From: Thermocrispum agreste DSM 44070
GTDB taxonomy: Bacteria > Actinomycetota > Actinomycetes > Mycobacteriales > Pseudonocardiaceae
Assembly: GCF_000427905.1 (NCBI RefSeq)
Contig: NZ_ATYX01000005.1
Coordinates: 407,293-471,292, forward strand
Reading direction: 5' to 3'
Length of the DNA: 64,000 nt
The position numbers were made by a program, and so were the translations under genes. The notes under the pieces were generated by a model, which saw only the letters and a list, made by a program, of their open reading frames with translations, was not told where the DNA came from and made no database searches. The number at the start of each line of letters is the position of its first letter. Within the stretch, counting starts at the first letter, position 1. This document shows positions 17,462 through 26,166 of this stretch, in pieces.

Positions 17462-18615
17462 CCCCCGCGGAGAGCGCACCGCGCACGGCATTGATGGTGC
17501 ATCCGTCCGTCGAGCTGTACGGCTCGGATCGCATGTTCGTCGAATCGGTGGCGGCGTTGATCGAACACGAGTGGCGGGTCGTCGTCGCGCTTCCTGGCGA
17601 AGGCGACCTCGCCCGCCTCCTCCGCGGTGCGGGCGCCGACGTCCGGCTGTGCCCCACGCCCGTGCTGCGGAAGGCGGCGCTGCGTCCGGCAGGGTTCGCC
17701 CGGCTGGCACTGGAGGCTGCTCGCGCGGTGCGGCCGATGCTGCGCCTGGCGCGCGCCGTGCGTCCGGACGCCGTCTACATCAACACGGTCACGGTGCCGC
17801 TGTGGTCGGCCCTCTCACGCCTCATGGGTTTCCCGGTCGTCGCCCACGTGCACGAGGCCGAGGACGAAGTGCCGAAGCTCGTCCGGCAAGCGCTGGCGGC
17901 TCCCCTGCTGGCCGCGACCACGGTCGTCGCCAACAGCGAGGCGAGCGCACGCAGTGTCGTCACGGCCATTCCTCGCCTCGGACCGCGAACGCAGGTGATC
18001 TACAACGGTGTGGCCGGGCCGCAGAACGCGTCGCCCGTCCGCCAGCGGCCACACGACCCGTTGCGCTTGGTGCTGGTCGGCAGGCTCTCCCCGCGCAAGG
18101 GCACGGACGTCGCCATCCGGGCGGTGCGGCGCATTCTCGACGCCGGGCAGTCGGCAACCTTGCGGCTGGTGGGGTCGGCTTTCACCGGTTACGAGTGGTT
18201 CGTCGACCAGCTGCACGACCAGGTGCGCGACCTCGGGCTGACCGGCCAGGTGCGGTTCGACGGCTTCACACCCGACGTGTGGCAGGCCTACGCGGAGGCC
18301 GATGTGGCGCTCGTGCCCTCCCGTGTCGAGCCGTTCGGCAACACCGCGGTGGAGGCGCAGCTGGCGGGGATTCCGGTCGTGGTCACCGATGCCCAGGGCC
18401 TGCCGGAGACGGTCGAAGGCGGCCGGTACGGCCTGGTGGTGCCGCGCGACGACGACGCGGCGCTCGCTGACGCGGTGCTCAGCATCGTGCGCGACTGGCC
18501 GGCGGCCTCGGCGCGGGCCGAAGCCGCCAGGGAAGCCGCCGAGAAGCGCTTCTCCCCCGCCACCTACCGGTCCGCCATCGCGGACGCGGTGGCGCAGGCC
18601 TGCGCGGCTCAGTAG
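17458..18615 (+). CDS. Glycosyltransferase family 4
   Basis: A 385-residue GT-B glycosyltransferase. The N-terminal half has LMVHPSVELYGSDRMFVESV, and the C-terminal nucleotide-sugar half has VLVGRLSPRKGTDVAIRAV, GFTPDVWQAYAEADVALVPS and the E-x7-E equivalent EPFGNTAVEAQLAGIPVV. Its GTG lies inside the TGA of the upstream ligase-like gene (GTGA), with AGGAGG upstream, so translation is coupled. It runs seven bases into the 3' end of the convergent sugar-transferase gene. Donor sugar unknown. Confidence 0.88.
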   Translation: MTPAESAPRTALMVHPSVELYGSDRMFVESVAALIEHEWRVVVALPGEGDLARLLRGAGADVRLCPTPVLRKAALRPAGFARLALEAARAVRPMLRLARAVRPDAVYINTVTVPLWSALSRLMGFPVVAHVHEAEDEVPKLVRQALAAPLLAATTVVANSEASARSVVTAIPRLGPRTQVIYNGVAGPQNASPVRQRPHDPLRLVLVGRLSPRKGTDVAIRAVRRILDAGQSATLRLVGSAFTGYEWFVDQLHDQVRDLGLTGQVRFDGFTPDVWQAYAEADVALVPSRVEPFGNTAVEAQLAGIPVVVTDAQGLPETVEGGRYGLVVPRDDDAALADAVLSIVRDWPAASARAEAAREAAEKRFSPATYRSAIADAVAQACAAQ

Positions 18616-20093
18616 GCCCCGCGGCCGGTCAGCACCGCGCGGACGGTCTTCCAGAGGATCACCGCGTCCAGCGTCAGCGACCAGTCCTCCACGTAGCGCA
18701 GGTCCAGCCGGACCGAGTCCTCCCACGACAGGTCGCTGCGCCCGCTGACCTGCCACAACCCGGTCAGCCCCGGTTTGACAAGCAGGCGGCGCCGCACCGC
18801 CGGGTCGTAGCTGAGCGTCTCCTCCAGCAGCGGCGGCCGGGGACCGACCAGCGACATGGACCCGCCGAGCACGTTGAACAGCTGCGGCAGCTCGTCGATG
18901 GAGAACCGGCGCAGCACCGCGCCCACCCTGGTCACCCGGGGATCGGAGCGGATCTTGAACAGCGGGCCGTCGGCCTCGTTCTGCAGCTGCGACCGCATGC
19001 GGTCGGCACCCACATGCATGGTGCGCAGCTTCCACATGGTGAAGACCTCGCCGTCGCGTTTGACGCGCAGCTGCCGGTAGAACACCGGCCCGCCGTCGTC
19101 CAGCTTGATGGCGATCGCGGCAGCCAGGATCACCGGTGCGGCCAGCACCAGCCCGATCAGCGCACCCACCCGGTCGACGATCTCCTTGATCACCCGCCCG
19201 CCACCGGTGAAGGCCGGCTGGCTGACCCGCAGCATCGGCATGCCGAGCACGCCGGACACCTTCACCCGCGGCCCGGCGACCTCCATCAGCACCGGGGCCA
19301 CGGCCAGTTCCGCGGACGTCCCTTCCAGGTCCCAGGCCAGCTGCCGCAGGACCTGCGGGGTCCAGTGCGGGTGCGGGGTCACCGCCACCACCCGGTAGCC
19401 ACCGCGGCGCACGTGGTCGGCGAGCTCGTCCAGCGACCCGATCACCGGAACGCCGGCGATCTCGCCGTCGCGCTGCGCCTCCGGATCGGAATCGACCAGG
19501 CAGGCGGCTTCCACCCGCCAGCCGACGTGGCTGTGCTCGCGGGTGCGCTCGATCAGCTCGCGCACCGAGTCCGCGCCGCCCGCCACCACGACCGGGAGCA
19601 TGCGGCGGCCGTGCCGACGGGACCAGTGCAGCCACTGACGCAGCAGGTAGCGCACCAGCAGCGCCAGGAACGTCATCACCGGCAGCACGCCGAGCAGCCA
19701 TGGGCGCACGTCGACGTGCTCCAGCCACGGCCCGAGCAGGGCCAGCACCACCGCGGCGGAGAACATCGCCGACACCACGCGGCGATACTCCTCGGCGTCG
19801 GCGCCGAGCATCTGCAGCTGCCATGCCCGGCGTATCGGCAGGAAAACCAGCGCCAGGACGGCCAGCAGCGGGGCGATCTCCGGGTGCAGGCCGTCGATCA
19901 CGCCGAGCAGGCCGAGGATGCCCGCGGCGGCCGAGACACCGATCACCGCGGCAGCGTCAGCGACCACGACCGCGGCCCGGTAGTGCCGTTCCCAGCGCGT
20001 GATGGGGCCGCTGCGCCTGCGGCTCCCGCGTGGGACCGCGCTCCCGATGGCGCCGGTGGGCAACGACGTCGCCGACGTCGACCGGTCACGCAT
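18609..20093 (-). CDS. Polyprenyl-phosphate sugar-1-phosphate transferase (WbaP/CpsE type)
   Basis: A 494-residue enzyme with four to five N-terminal membrane segments (about 35-150), a Rossmann-like middle domain and a C-terminal catalytic domain. Catalytic motifs visible are GGPVFYRQLRVKRDGEVFTMWKLRTM split across the family block, RRFSIDELPQLFNVL and MSLVGPRPPL, then KPGLTGLWQVSGRS. It transfers hexose-1-phosphate from a UDP-sugar to undecaprenyl phosphate, the first step of repeat-unit synthesis. The ATG at 20093 follows GAGGGGAAGTGC; a GTG-type extension to 20132 is less likely. A paralogue is cut at the left window edge. Confidence 0.92.
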   Translation of the reverse strand: MRDRSTSATSLPTGAIGSAVPRGSRRRSGPITRWERHYRAAVVVADAAAVIGVSAAAGILGLLGVIDGLHPEIAPLLAVLALVFLPIRRAWQLQMLGADAEEYRRVVSAMFSAAVVLALLGPWLEHVDVRPWLLGVLPVMTFLALLVRYLLRQWLHWSRRHGRRMLPVVVAGGADSVRELIERTREHSHVGWRVEAACLVDSDPEAQRDGEIAGVPVIGSLDELADHVRRGGYRVVAVTPHPHWTPQVLRQLAWDLEGTSAELAVAPVLMEVAGPRVKVSGVLGMPMLRVSQPAFTGGGRVIKEIVDRVGALIGLVLAAPVILAAAIAIKLDDGGPVFYRQLRVKRDGEVFTMWKLRTMHVGADRMRSQLQNEADGPLFKIRSDPRVTRVGAVLRRFSIDELPQLFNVLGGSMSLVGPRPPLLEETLSYDPAVRRRLLVKPGLTGLWQVSGRSDLSWEDSVRLDLRYVEDWSLTLDAVILWKTVRAVLTGRGAY

Positions 20094-20396
20094 GCACTTC
20101 CCCTCACATGCAGATTCGGACAGTTGGGACACATTCCGCGCACGGGAGTTATCGCCGCACCGGTGGGTGGATATTAGCGAGATCGACAGTCACCCGATCG
20201 TGGCCTCCCACATGTCGATCACACTCACGGTCTGTCCGGGCCGTCCGGTTCACGGCAGATCATGCGATTTCGGCCGCACACACCCCACGTTCGGACGATC
20301 GCCACGCCCGCCGGCAACCGGCACACCCGCCGCAGCGGGGCTCCGCCCGGCGCAGGGCACTCCCGCTCCGCGCCGTCAGCTGATAGACCTGGAACC

Positions 20397-21107
20397 GTGC
20401 AAGCCCAGGAAACCTTCAGCAATTACTGCGAGCGCATCGGACCGGGCTTCTGGGACGAGCCGCTCAACGCGTGGACCAACCTGGCGTTCGCCGTCGCCGC
20501 CGTCGGCGCCTGGGTTCTGGTCAGCCGTGCGCGCGGACCGGAGCGGAGAGGCACCATCCGCGCGCTTCCGGTGATCATCTTCCTGATCTTCCTGGGCAGT
20601 GGCGCATATCACACGACGGCCACCCGCTGGGGCGCGGTCGCCGATACCGGCTTCATCGCGGTGTACCTGCTCTACTACATCGTGTTGTTCGTGGTGCTGT
20701 TCTGGCGCCTGGAGTGGCGGGTCGCCTGGCTGGCGGCTCCGCTGTTCGTCGGATTCACGCTGCTCACCGCGCTGCTGGCCGATTTCGCCGGCTTGCGCGG
20801 GCCCGGCATGTACCTGTCGGCGTTGCTCGCCTTGCTCCTTCTCGGCGGCGCGCTGCACTTCTCCGCTGACCCTGCGGTCCGCCCATACGGCGTGCAGTAC
20901 GCCGCTATCGGCCTTCTGTTCGCGGTGTCGCTGACTCTGCGCACGTTGGACCGGCCGTTGTGCGACCTGGTCCCCTTCGGCACGCACTTCATGTGGCACG
21001 TGCTCAACGCATGCGTGCTCTATCTCACAGCACGGCTGGCAGTACGCCGGTGGCAGGAACTGCACAGCGAGAGTCCGGCACCGGCAGTTGCAGAGCGTGA
21101 CGGCTGA
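20397..21107 (+). CDS. Ceramidase-family (CREST) membrane protein
   Basis: A 236-residue protein with seven predicted transmembrane segments. The N-terminal YCERIGPGFWDEPLNAWTNL and the motifs GSGAYHTTATRWGAVADTGF and GTHFMWHVLNA match the alkaline ceramidase/CREST superfamily, whose conserved Ser, Asp and three His bind zinc for hydrolysis. A lipid or amide hydrolase role in the membrane is plausible, but bacterial members are mostly uncharacterised. The GTG at 20397 starts the conserved block directly; upstream codons in frame have no conserved sequence. No clear ribosome binding site, so a leaderless message is possible. Confidence 0.8.
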   Translation: MQAQETFSNYCERIGPGFWDEPLNAWTNLAFAVAAVGAWVLVSRARGPERRGTIRALPVIIFLIFLGSGAYHTTATRWGAVADTGFIAVYLLYYIVLFVVLFWRLEWRVAWLAAPLFVGFTLLTALLADFAGLRGPGMYLSALLALLLLGGALHFSADPAVRPYGVQYAAIGLLFAVSLTLRTLDRPLCDLVPFGTHFMWHVLNACVLYLTARLAVRRWQELHSESPAPAVAERDG

Positions 21108-21207
21108 GCCGCACGGACGGCGGTAGCGATTCCTCCCGACGATCGTTACCGTCGTCAATCGTGCGCTTATGCGCATGTAGTGATATGGCGATAACCGGAG
21201 GTCATCG

Positions 21208-21273
21208 ATGGGTGGATGCTGTGGCTGCAGCAACTGCTCCGGCCCGGGCTGCGGCTGCTGCGGTTCCTGCTGA
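21208..21273 (+). CDS. 21-residue cysteine-rich peptide, possible leader of the ABC-F gene
   Basis: ATG at 21208 is preceded by a near-perfect GGAGG six bases upstream and the frame ends at TGA 21271-21273. Eight of 21 residues are cysteine, at positions 4, 5, 7, 10, 15, 17, 18 and 21; the rest are mainly Gly and Ser. A strong hairpin (21308-21338) and the ABC-F gene (21419) follow on the same strand. This order fits a regulatory leader peptide, as ABC-F resistance genes are known to be controlled by translated uORFs with attenuation. The sequence would also fit a tiny metal-thiolate peptide. Function unproven. Confidence 0.6.
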   Translation: MGGCCGCSNCSGPGCGCCGSC

Positions 21274-21307
21274 GCTCGCTGGTCGGTAATTCGATTGCTC
21301 TGCTCGG

Positions 21308-21338
21308 CACGGCCTGGCTATGTTTCGGCCAGGCCGTG
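21308..21338 (+). promoter_or_regulatory. Attenuator-like hairpin between Cys-rich ORF and ABC-F gene
   Basis: Perfect 11-base arms CACGGCCTGGC and GCCAGGCCGTG surround a nine-base loop. It lies 35 bases after the small ORF and 81 bases before the ABC-F start. No T-run follows, as is usual for high-GC terminators. A ribosome stalled on the ORF could affect its folding. A minimal GTG-CTC-AGC-TGA frame with its own GGAGGGAG lies at 21362-21373. Confidence 0.6.
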
Positions 21339-21418
21339 TCGTCGTCCGGAGGGAGCTGCCGGTGCTCAGCTGAGGTCGCCCCACATCCCCTGTCGTGCCG
21401 ACCTCTCCGGAGCCCGCC

Positions 21419-22999
21419 ATGTCTTCCCCGGCTGTTTCCGCCATCGTCATGTCCGGCCTTCGGTTCGCGTGGCCGGACGGCACCGTCGTGCTGGACGGCC
21501 TGGACGCCGTCGTTCCGCCCGGCCGAACCGGGCTCGTCGGGCTCAACGGGTGCGGGAAATCGACCCTGCTGCGGTTGATCGCCGGCGACCTGCGCCCGGC
21601 GCGCGGATCGATCACCACCGGCGAAGTCGGCTACCTCCCGCAGAACTTGGTGCTGGACACCTCGCGCAGTGTGGCCGAGGTGCTGGGCATCGCGGACGTG
21701 GTGCGCGCGATCGCGGCGATCGAGCGCGGGGAGACCGCACCGGAGCTGTTCGACGTCGTCGGAGACGACTGGGACGCCCAGGAGCGCGCCCGGGCGATGC
21801 TGGACCAGCTCGGACTCGCCGATGTCGGGCTCGATCGTCGCGTCGGCGAGCTGTCCGGCGGGCAGACGGTGTTGCTCGGGTTGGCTTCGCTGTTCCTGGC
21901 CCGGCCGGACGTCCTCGTGCTCGACGAGCCCACCAACAATCTCGATCGCCACGCCCGCGAGCGGCTGTACGCGGCGATCGACTCCTGGTCCGGCGCCGCC
22001 GCGATCGTCTCGCACGATCGCGAGCTGCTTGCCAGGGTCGACCAGATCGCCGAGCTGCGCGACGACAAGCTCCGCGTGTACGGCGGCAACTTCGCCGCGT
22101 ACGAACAAGCAGTGCAGGCCGAACAAGAGGCTGCCGAGCGTGCGGTGCGCACCGCTCAGGCCGACGTCCGGCGGCAGCAGCGCGACCTGACGGCCGCTCG
22201 TACCGCTCTTGCCCGCCGGCTCCGGTACGGCCGCAAGCAGTACGCCAACAAACGCGAGCCGAAGATCGTCATGAACGCGCGCAAGCGCGAAGCCCAGGTG
22301 TCGGCGGGCCGCTATCGGATCATGCACGAGGAGAAGGCCGCGCAGGCCAAGGAGCGGTTGGCGAAGGCCGAACAGGCGGTGCGCGACGACGACACGATCC
22401 GGATCGATCTGGCCGGGACGACGGTCCCCTCCGGGCGCAAGGTGCTGCGTGTGGACGCGGTGCTGCGCACCGGCCTGGCGGTCGAGCTGGACATTCGTGG
22501 CCCGGAGCGCATCGGGGTCACCGGCCGGAACGGATCGGGGAAGACGACGCTGCTGCGGACCATCACCGGCGCGATCCCCCCGGCGTCCGGCCAAGTCGAG
22601 GTGTCTGTCCCCGTCGGCTTCCTGCCGCAGCGCCTGGACATCCTCGACGACCAGGCGACCGCGGCCGACAACGTCGCCCGGGTCAACCCGGCGGCGACAC
22701 CGAACACCATCCGGGCACAGCTGGCCCGGCTGTTGCTGAAGGACGGGCGTGCCGATCTGCCGGTCGGGGTGCTCTCCGGCGGGGAACGCTTCCGCGCGGC
22801 GCTGGCGACCCTGTTGATCGCCCATCCGCAGCCGCAGCTGCTGTTGCTGGACGAGCCGACCAACAACCTCGACTTGTCCAGCGTCCGGCAGCTGGTGCAG
22901 GCCCTGCGGCAGTACCGGGGCGCGTTGATCGTGGCCAGTCACGACGAGCCGTTCCTGGCCGAGATCGACCTGACCCGGCGGCTGCACCTGGAGGCATGA
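21419..22999 (+). CDS. ABC-F family ATPase (probable ribosome-protection type)
   Basis: A 526-residue soluble protein with two complete ABC domains and no transmembrane segment. Domain 1 has Walker A LVGLNGCGKSTL, signature LSGGQ and Walker B VLVLDEPTNNLD; domain 2 has GVTGRNGSGKTTL, LSGGE and LLLLDEPTNNLD. Between them is a basic coiled linker (about 220-320), the element that reaches toward the ribosomal E site. ABC-F proteins of this build either confer resistance to peptidyl-transferase-targeting antibiotics or act as translation factors. The ATG at 21419 has CCGGAG upstream and is preferred over 21395. The upstream Cys-rich ORF and hairpin suggest inducible control. Confidence 0.9.
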   Translation: MSSPAVSAIVMSGLRFAWPDGTVVLDGLDAVVPPGRTGLVGLNGCGKSTLLRLIAGDLRPARGSITTGEVGYLPQNLVLDTSRSVAEVLGIADVVRAIAAIERGETAPELFDVVGDDWDAQERARAMLDQLGLADVGLDRRVGELSGGQTVLLGLASLFLARPDVLVLDEPTNNLDRHARERLYAAIDSWSGAAAIVSHDRELLARVDQIAELRDDKLRVYGGNFAAYEQAVQAEQEAAERAVRTAQADVRRQQRDLTAARTALARRLRYGRKQYANKREPKIVMNARKREAQVSAGRYRIMHEEKAAQAKERLAKAEQAVRDDDTIRIDLAGTTVPSGRKVLRVDAVLRTGLAVELDIRGPERIGVTGRNGSGKTTLLRTITGAIPPASGQVEVSVPVGFLPQRLDILDDQATAADNVARVNPAATPNTIRAQLARLLLKDGRADLPVGVLSGGERFRAALATLLIAHPQPQLLLLDEPTNNLDLSSVRQLVQALRQYRGALIVASHDEPFLAEIDLTRRLHLEA

Positions 23000-23002
23000 G
23001 CA

Positions 23003-23038
23003 CCGCCGGGGCCGTGGTCGTTTTGACGGCCCCGGCGG
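23003..23038. terminator. Bidirectional hairpin terminator
   Basis: CCGCCGGGGCCGT and ACGGCCCCGGCGG form a perfect 13-base stem with a ten-base loop containing TTTT. It sits between the convergent ABC-F and hydrolase genes. Confidence 0.88.
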
Positions 23039-23049
23039 CCGGAGGGGGT

Positions 23050-24150
23050 TCAGCGGATGCCGTGGCGGGCAAGCCAGGAGATGGTCAGCCGGTAGAACTG
23101 CTGCGCTCCCCTGCTGAGGTTGATCGAATGCCCGGCGTCCGGGATGAGGTGCTTGGTCTGGCCGGCCCCGGGGTCGGTGGCGCAGTCCGTGGTCGTCCGG
23201 CAGAACATCATGTCGTGGCGGCCCAGGACGTGCAGCACGGGCAGCTCGGCCTGCTTGCCGCTCGGTTGCCTGCGGTTCCCGGCCGCGGCAGGCGGCCCGC
23301 TGCACGGCCGCAGTGCGCACAACTCGCCGCGGGCCAAGGTGTCCTTGGCCGACTCCTCGCCGCGGGCGATGGCGCTTTCGTACGTGCCCGGGTAGTGGAA
23401 GGCCTGGGTGCGGCTGCCCGGGACGGTGGTGAAGTAGCCCTCTGCCCACGGCTGCCCGGCGAACCGCGGATCGTCCGCGGCGGGCGCGAACGGGAACAAG
23501 CCCTCGTCACCGGATTCGTCGTCGCCGGATTCGTCGTCACCGCCCTCGTCGTCCGGGCCGCCTGCACCCTCGTCCTCGTCGTCGGTGTGCAGCGGTATCC
23601 CGCTGACGATGACGGCGTCGACGCCACCGCGCTCGGCGGCACGCTCGGCGACGATGCCGCCCATCGAGTGACCGTTGAGCACGATCGTGTCGAACCGTGG
23701 GCCCAGGGTGCCGTTCCGCAGATGCTCGACGACCTGGTGCACAGCGTCTCCACCGGCGTCGAAGTCGAGGGTGGCACCGTCCGGATGGTCGCTCGCGCCG
23801 TAGCCGAGCCGGTCGAGGTTCACCGTGGCGAAGCCGTGCTTGGTGGCGTACTCGACGTAGGAGTAGGTCTGCGGACGGTAGGGCCAGTCCCAGTAGCGGT
23901 GGTCGTAGCCGCCACCGTGCAGCAGAACCTGCACCGGTGTGCTCGATCGCAGCGAACCGCGGTGGCACAGCTCGGCGTAGAGGTGGTGCTCGGCGCCCTG
24001 GTGCTGCACCGGCAGGCGGTAGGCCGTGCAGGTGAGCTGCTGTGCATGCTTGGTCGCGCGCGGGCTCGGGTCGTCGGCGAATGCGACCGTCGCCGCCGTA
24101 CCGAGGGCCATCACGGCGACGGCCCCGACGGCAAGAACTCGACGCTTCAT
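23050..24150 (-). CDS. Secreted alpha/beta hydrolase with acidic insert
   Basis: A 366-residue exported hydrolase: signal peptide 1-26 (MKRRVLAVGAVAVMALG, cut near AFA). The oxyanion region LLHGGGYDHRYWDW, nucleophile elbow NGHSMGG (about 160-166), Asp in VLGRHD and His in DAGHS form a complete catalytic set. An acidic low-complexity insert (about 188-215, runs of Asp/Glu/Gly with GDDES repeats) sits in the cap region. The substrate is unknown. It lies 88 bases downstream of the histidine kinase gene on the same strand, and an OmpR-like motif at 24225-24244 precedes it, so the two-component system may control it. Confidence 0.83.
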   Translation of the reverse strand: MKRRVLAVGAVAVMALGTAATVAFADDPSPRATKHAQQLTCTAYRLPVQHQGAEHHLYAELCHRGSLRSSTPVQVLLHGGGYDHRYWDWPYRPQTYSYVEYATKHGFATVNLDRLGYGASDHPDGATLDFDAGGDAVHQVVEHLRNGTLGPRFDTIVLNGHSMGGIVAERAAERGGVDAVIVSGIPLHTDDEDEGAGGPDDEGGDDESGDDESGDEGLFPFAPAADDPRFAGQPWAEGYFTTVPGSRTQAFHYPGTYESAIARGEESAKDTLARGELCALRPCSGPPAAAGNRRQPSGKQAELPVLHVLGRHDMMFCRTTTDCATDPGAGQTKHLIPDAGHSINLSRGAQQFYRLTISWLARHGIR

Positions 24151-24224
24151 CGTGGGTCCTTTCCAACGCGGGAATCCGGAACACCCTCAGTCGATCAAGC
24201 CGGTCTTCCAGCGCGCTGCGATCG

Positions 24225-24244
24225 CTCTGTGAGAACGCTCAGAA
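24225..24244 (-). promoter_or_regulatory. Candidate response-regulator site upstream of hydrolase
   Basis: CTCTGTGAGAACGCTCAGAA carries two similar half-sites about ten bases apart, overlapping the kinase stop codon and 75 bases upstream of the hydrolase ATG. A related sequence lies upstream of the response regulator at 26046-26064. Binding by the neighbouring OmpR-type regulator is inferred. Confidence 0.35.
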
Positions 24245-25318
24245 TCGGCCCCGGCGCGGCAGCCGGATCCGGACCGTGGTGCCGGTGCCCGGCTCGGACC
24301 GCACCACGACCGCGCCCGCATGGGCACGCACCACGGCATCGACGATCGACAGTCCGAGGCCGTGTCCCCCGGTGGCCCTGGAGCGCGAGGGATCGACGCG
24401 GTAGAAGCGCTCGAGCACCCGGCCGGCCTGCTCCGGTGGCATGCCGGGCCCGCTGTCTTGCACCTCGACGACGACGTCGTCGCCGTCGCACCGCACCAGC
24501 ACGCTCGCCGGCCCCGGGTCGGCGTGCCGTTCGACGTTGGTCAGCAGGTTGTCGATCACCTGCCGGAGCCGCGCCGCATCACCGGTCACCACGGCCTGCG
24601 GATCGGCGTGCAGCGACCACGTCCGGCGGTCGTCCCTGGCTTGCGCGGCGGCGACCGCGTCGGCCGCGACCTCGGCCAGGTCCACGGGCGCCCGCTCCAG
24701 GGGACGGCCCTCGTCCAGGCGGGCCAGCAGCAACAGCTCGTCGACCAGGACACCCATGCGCCAGGCCTCCGACTCGATCCTCGCCAGGATCTTCGCCAGG
24801 TCTTCCGGGTGCTCGGCCCCGCCCCGCCGGTACAGCTCGGCGTAGCCGCCGATCGTGGCCACGGGCGTGCGCAGCTCGTGCGAGGCGTCCGCGACGAAGC
24901 GGCGCAGTCGTTGCTCGGCCGCGGTGCGTTCGGCGAACGCCTTCTCCAGTTCGGCAAGCATGCGGTTGAGCGCGTCGCTGACCACGCCCACTTCCGTACC
25001 CGGGGCTTCCTGCGGCATGCGGTGCGACAACTCCCCTGCACCGATGCGTCCCGCCGTTTCGGCGATGCGCTCCAGCGGGCGGAGGCCGCGCCGGAGGGCG
25101 ATCGCGGAGAGCAAGCCCATCGCGACCACGGCTCCTACCCCGGACACGATGGCGACGGCGGCCACCCGGCTGGTCAGCTCTTCGTACGCGGCCGGGTCGA
25201 GCTCCGCCACGTCGCCGTCGAAATCCTGCACGGCACCGAAGGTCGCGCCGACGGCCAGGCCGATCCCCAGCACCGACAGGCCGACCACGATGAGGACCAG
25301 CCTGGCACGCAGGCTCAC
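24239..25318 (-). CDS. Sensor histidine kinase
   Basis: A 359-residue membrane kinase: transmembrane helix 8-30, short extracytoplasmic segment to about 50, second helix 53-75, HAMP domain, HisKA with phospho-acceptor His147 in DASHELRTPVAT, and HATPase with N-box NLLTNVERHA, DSGPGMP and GGHGLGLSIV. The short sensor loop is Asp/Glu-rich. The GTG start overlaps the TGA of the response regulator by four bases, so the pair is coupled. Its signal is unknown; the downstream secreted hydrolase is a likely target gene. Confidence 0.93.
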   Translation of the reverse strand: MSLRARLVLIVVGLSVLGIGLAVGATFGAVQDFDGDVAELDPAAYEELTSRVAAVAIVSGVGAVVAMGLLSAIALRRGLRPLERIAETAGRIGAGELSHRMPQEAPGTEVGVVSDALNRMLAELEKAFAERTAAEQRLRRFVADASHELRTPVATIGGYAELYRRGGAEHPEDLAKILARIESEAWRMGVLVDELLLLARLDEGRPLERAPVDLAEVAADAVAAAQARDDRRTWSLHADPQAVVTGDAARLRQVIDNLLTNVERHADPGPASVLVRCDGDDVVVEVQDSGPGMPPEQAGRVLERFYRVDPSRSRATGGHGLGLSIVDAVVRAHAGAVVVRSEPGTGTTVRIRLPRRGRF

Positions 25319-26004
25319 GGCCGATGGCCTTCCGGCAGCCGCAGCACGTATCCGACACGTGGCACCGTGTGGATGAGCGGCGTGCGGCCGGCGTCGATCT
25401 TGCGGCGTAGGTACGAGATGTAGGTCTGCACGACGCCGTCGTTGCCGCCGAAGTCGTACTCCCAGACGTGGTCGAGGATCTGCCGCTTCGTCAGCACCCG
25501 GCCCGCGTTGGCCAGCAGATAGCGCAGCAGCGCGAACTCGGTGGGGGTCAGATCGATGCGCTGTCCGTTCCTGCGGACCTCGTGCGCGGCGTCGTCGAGT
25601 TCCAGATCGGCGAAGGTCAGCCGGTCGTCGTCGCGCGGGGCGGTGCGCTTGAGCACGGCGCGGACCCGCGCGATCAGTTCGCCCAGGCTGAACGGCTTGG
25701 TCAGGTAGTCGTCACCGCCGACGGTGAGGCCGGTGATCTTGTCCTCGGTGGCGTCCCGCGCGGTCAGGAACACCACCGGCACCTGCTGGCCGGTCGCCCG
25801 GAGCCGGCGGCACGCCTCCACCCCGGACATGTCCGGCAGCATCACGTCGAGCACCACGAGGTCCGGACGGAAGCTCGCCACACCGTCCAGGGCGCCTTTG
25901 CCGGTGCCCGCGATCTGCGTCTCGAAGCCCTCGTACCGCAACGCGGTCGCGACCAGTTCGGCCAGGTACGTCTCGTCGTCGACCACCAGCACCTTGCGCC
26001 CCAT
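25315..26004 (-). CDS. OmpR-family response regulator
   Basis: A 229-residue DNA-binding regulator. The receiver domain begins MGRKVLVVDDE with acidic pocket Asp9-Asp10, phospho-site Asp53 in LVVLDVMLP, Thr in FLTARD and Lys in LTKPF. The C-terminal winged helix contains LTPTEFALLRYLLANAGRVL and VVQTYISYLRRKID. The ATG at 26004 is chosen because it starts the domain; the frame extends to 26049 with no better signal. It is the first gene of a regulator-kinase operon and probably autoregulated through the motif at 26046-26064. Confidence 0.93.
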   Translation of the reverse strand: MGRKVLVVDDETYLAELVATALRYEGFETQIAGTGKGALDGVASFRPDLVVLDVMLPDMSGVEACRRLRATGQQVPVVFLTARDATEDKITGLTVGGDDYLTKPFSLGELIARVRAVLKRTAPRDDDRLTFADLELDDAAHEVRRNGQRIDLTPTEFALLRYLLANAGRVLTKRQILDHVWEYDFGGNDGVVQTYISYLRRKIDAGRTPLIHTVPRVGYVLRLPEGHRP

Positions 26005-26045
26005 GGGCACCAGTTTCGCCCACGCCGGGCCGTGGGCAGCCACAT

Positions 26046-26064
26046 TCACAGAGATCTCTCAGAA
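26046..26064 (-). promoter_or_regulatory. Candidate autoregulatory site upstream of the response regulator
   Basis: TCACAGAGATCTCTCAGAA resembles the element at 24225-24244 and sits 42 bases before the regulator start, in the divergent region shared with the PAP2 gene. OmpR-type proteins bind such paired half-sites; this is inference from position and resemblance. Confidence 0.35.
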
Positions 26065-26166
26065 GCCGCGTGAAGTGCACCGGAGCGAGGGATGCGATGG
26101 CGCGAGGGCGTACCGGTCCGGGTGATGTGCTGCCCGGTTACCGTCGGGGCGAGGATCGAGGTGCGG

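Noticed and set aside
21295..24969. 1224-codon plus-strand open frame spanning ABC-F and hydrolase genes
   Set aside because: Out of frame with ABC-F and antisense to the hydrolase and kinase; Arg-rich shadow.
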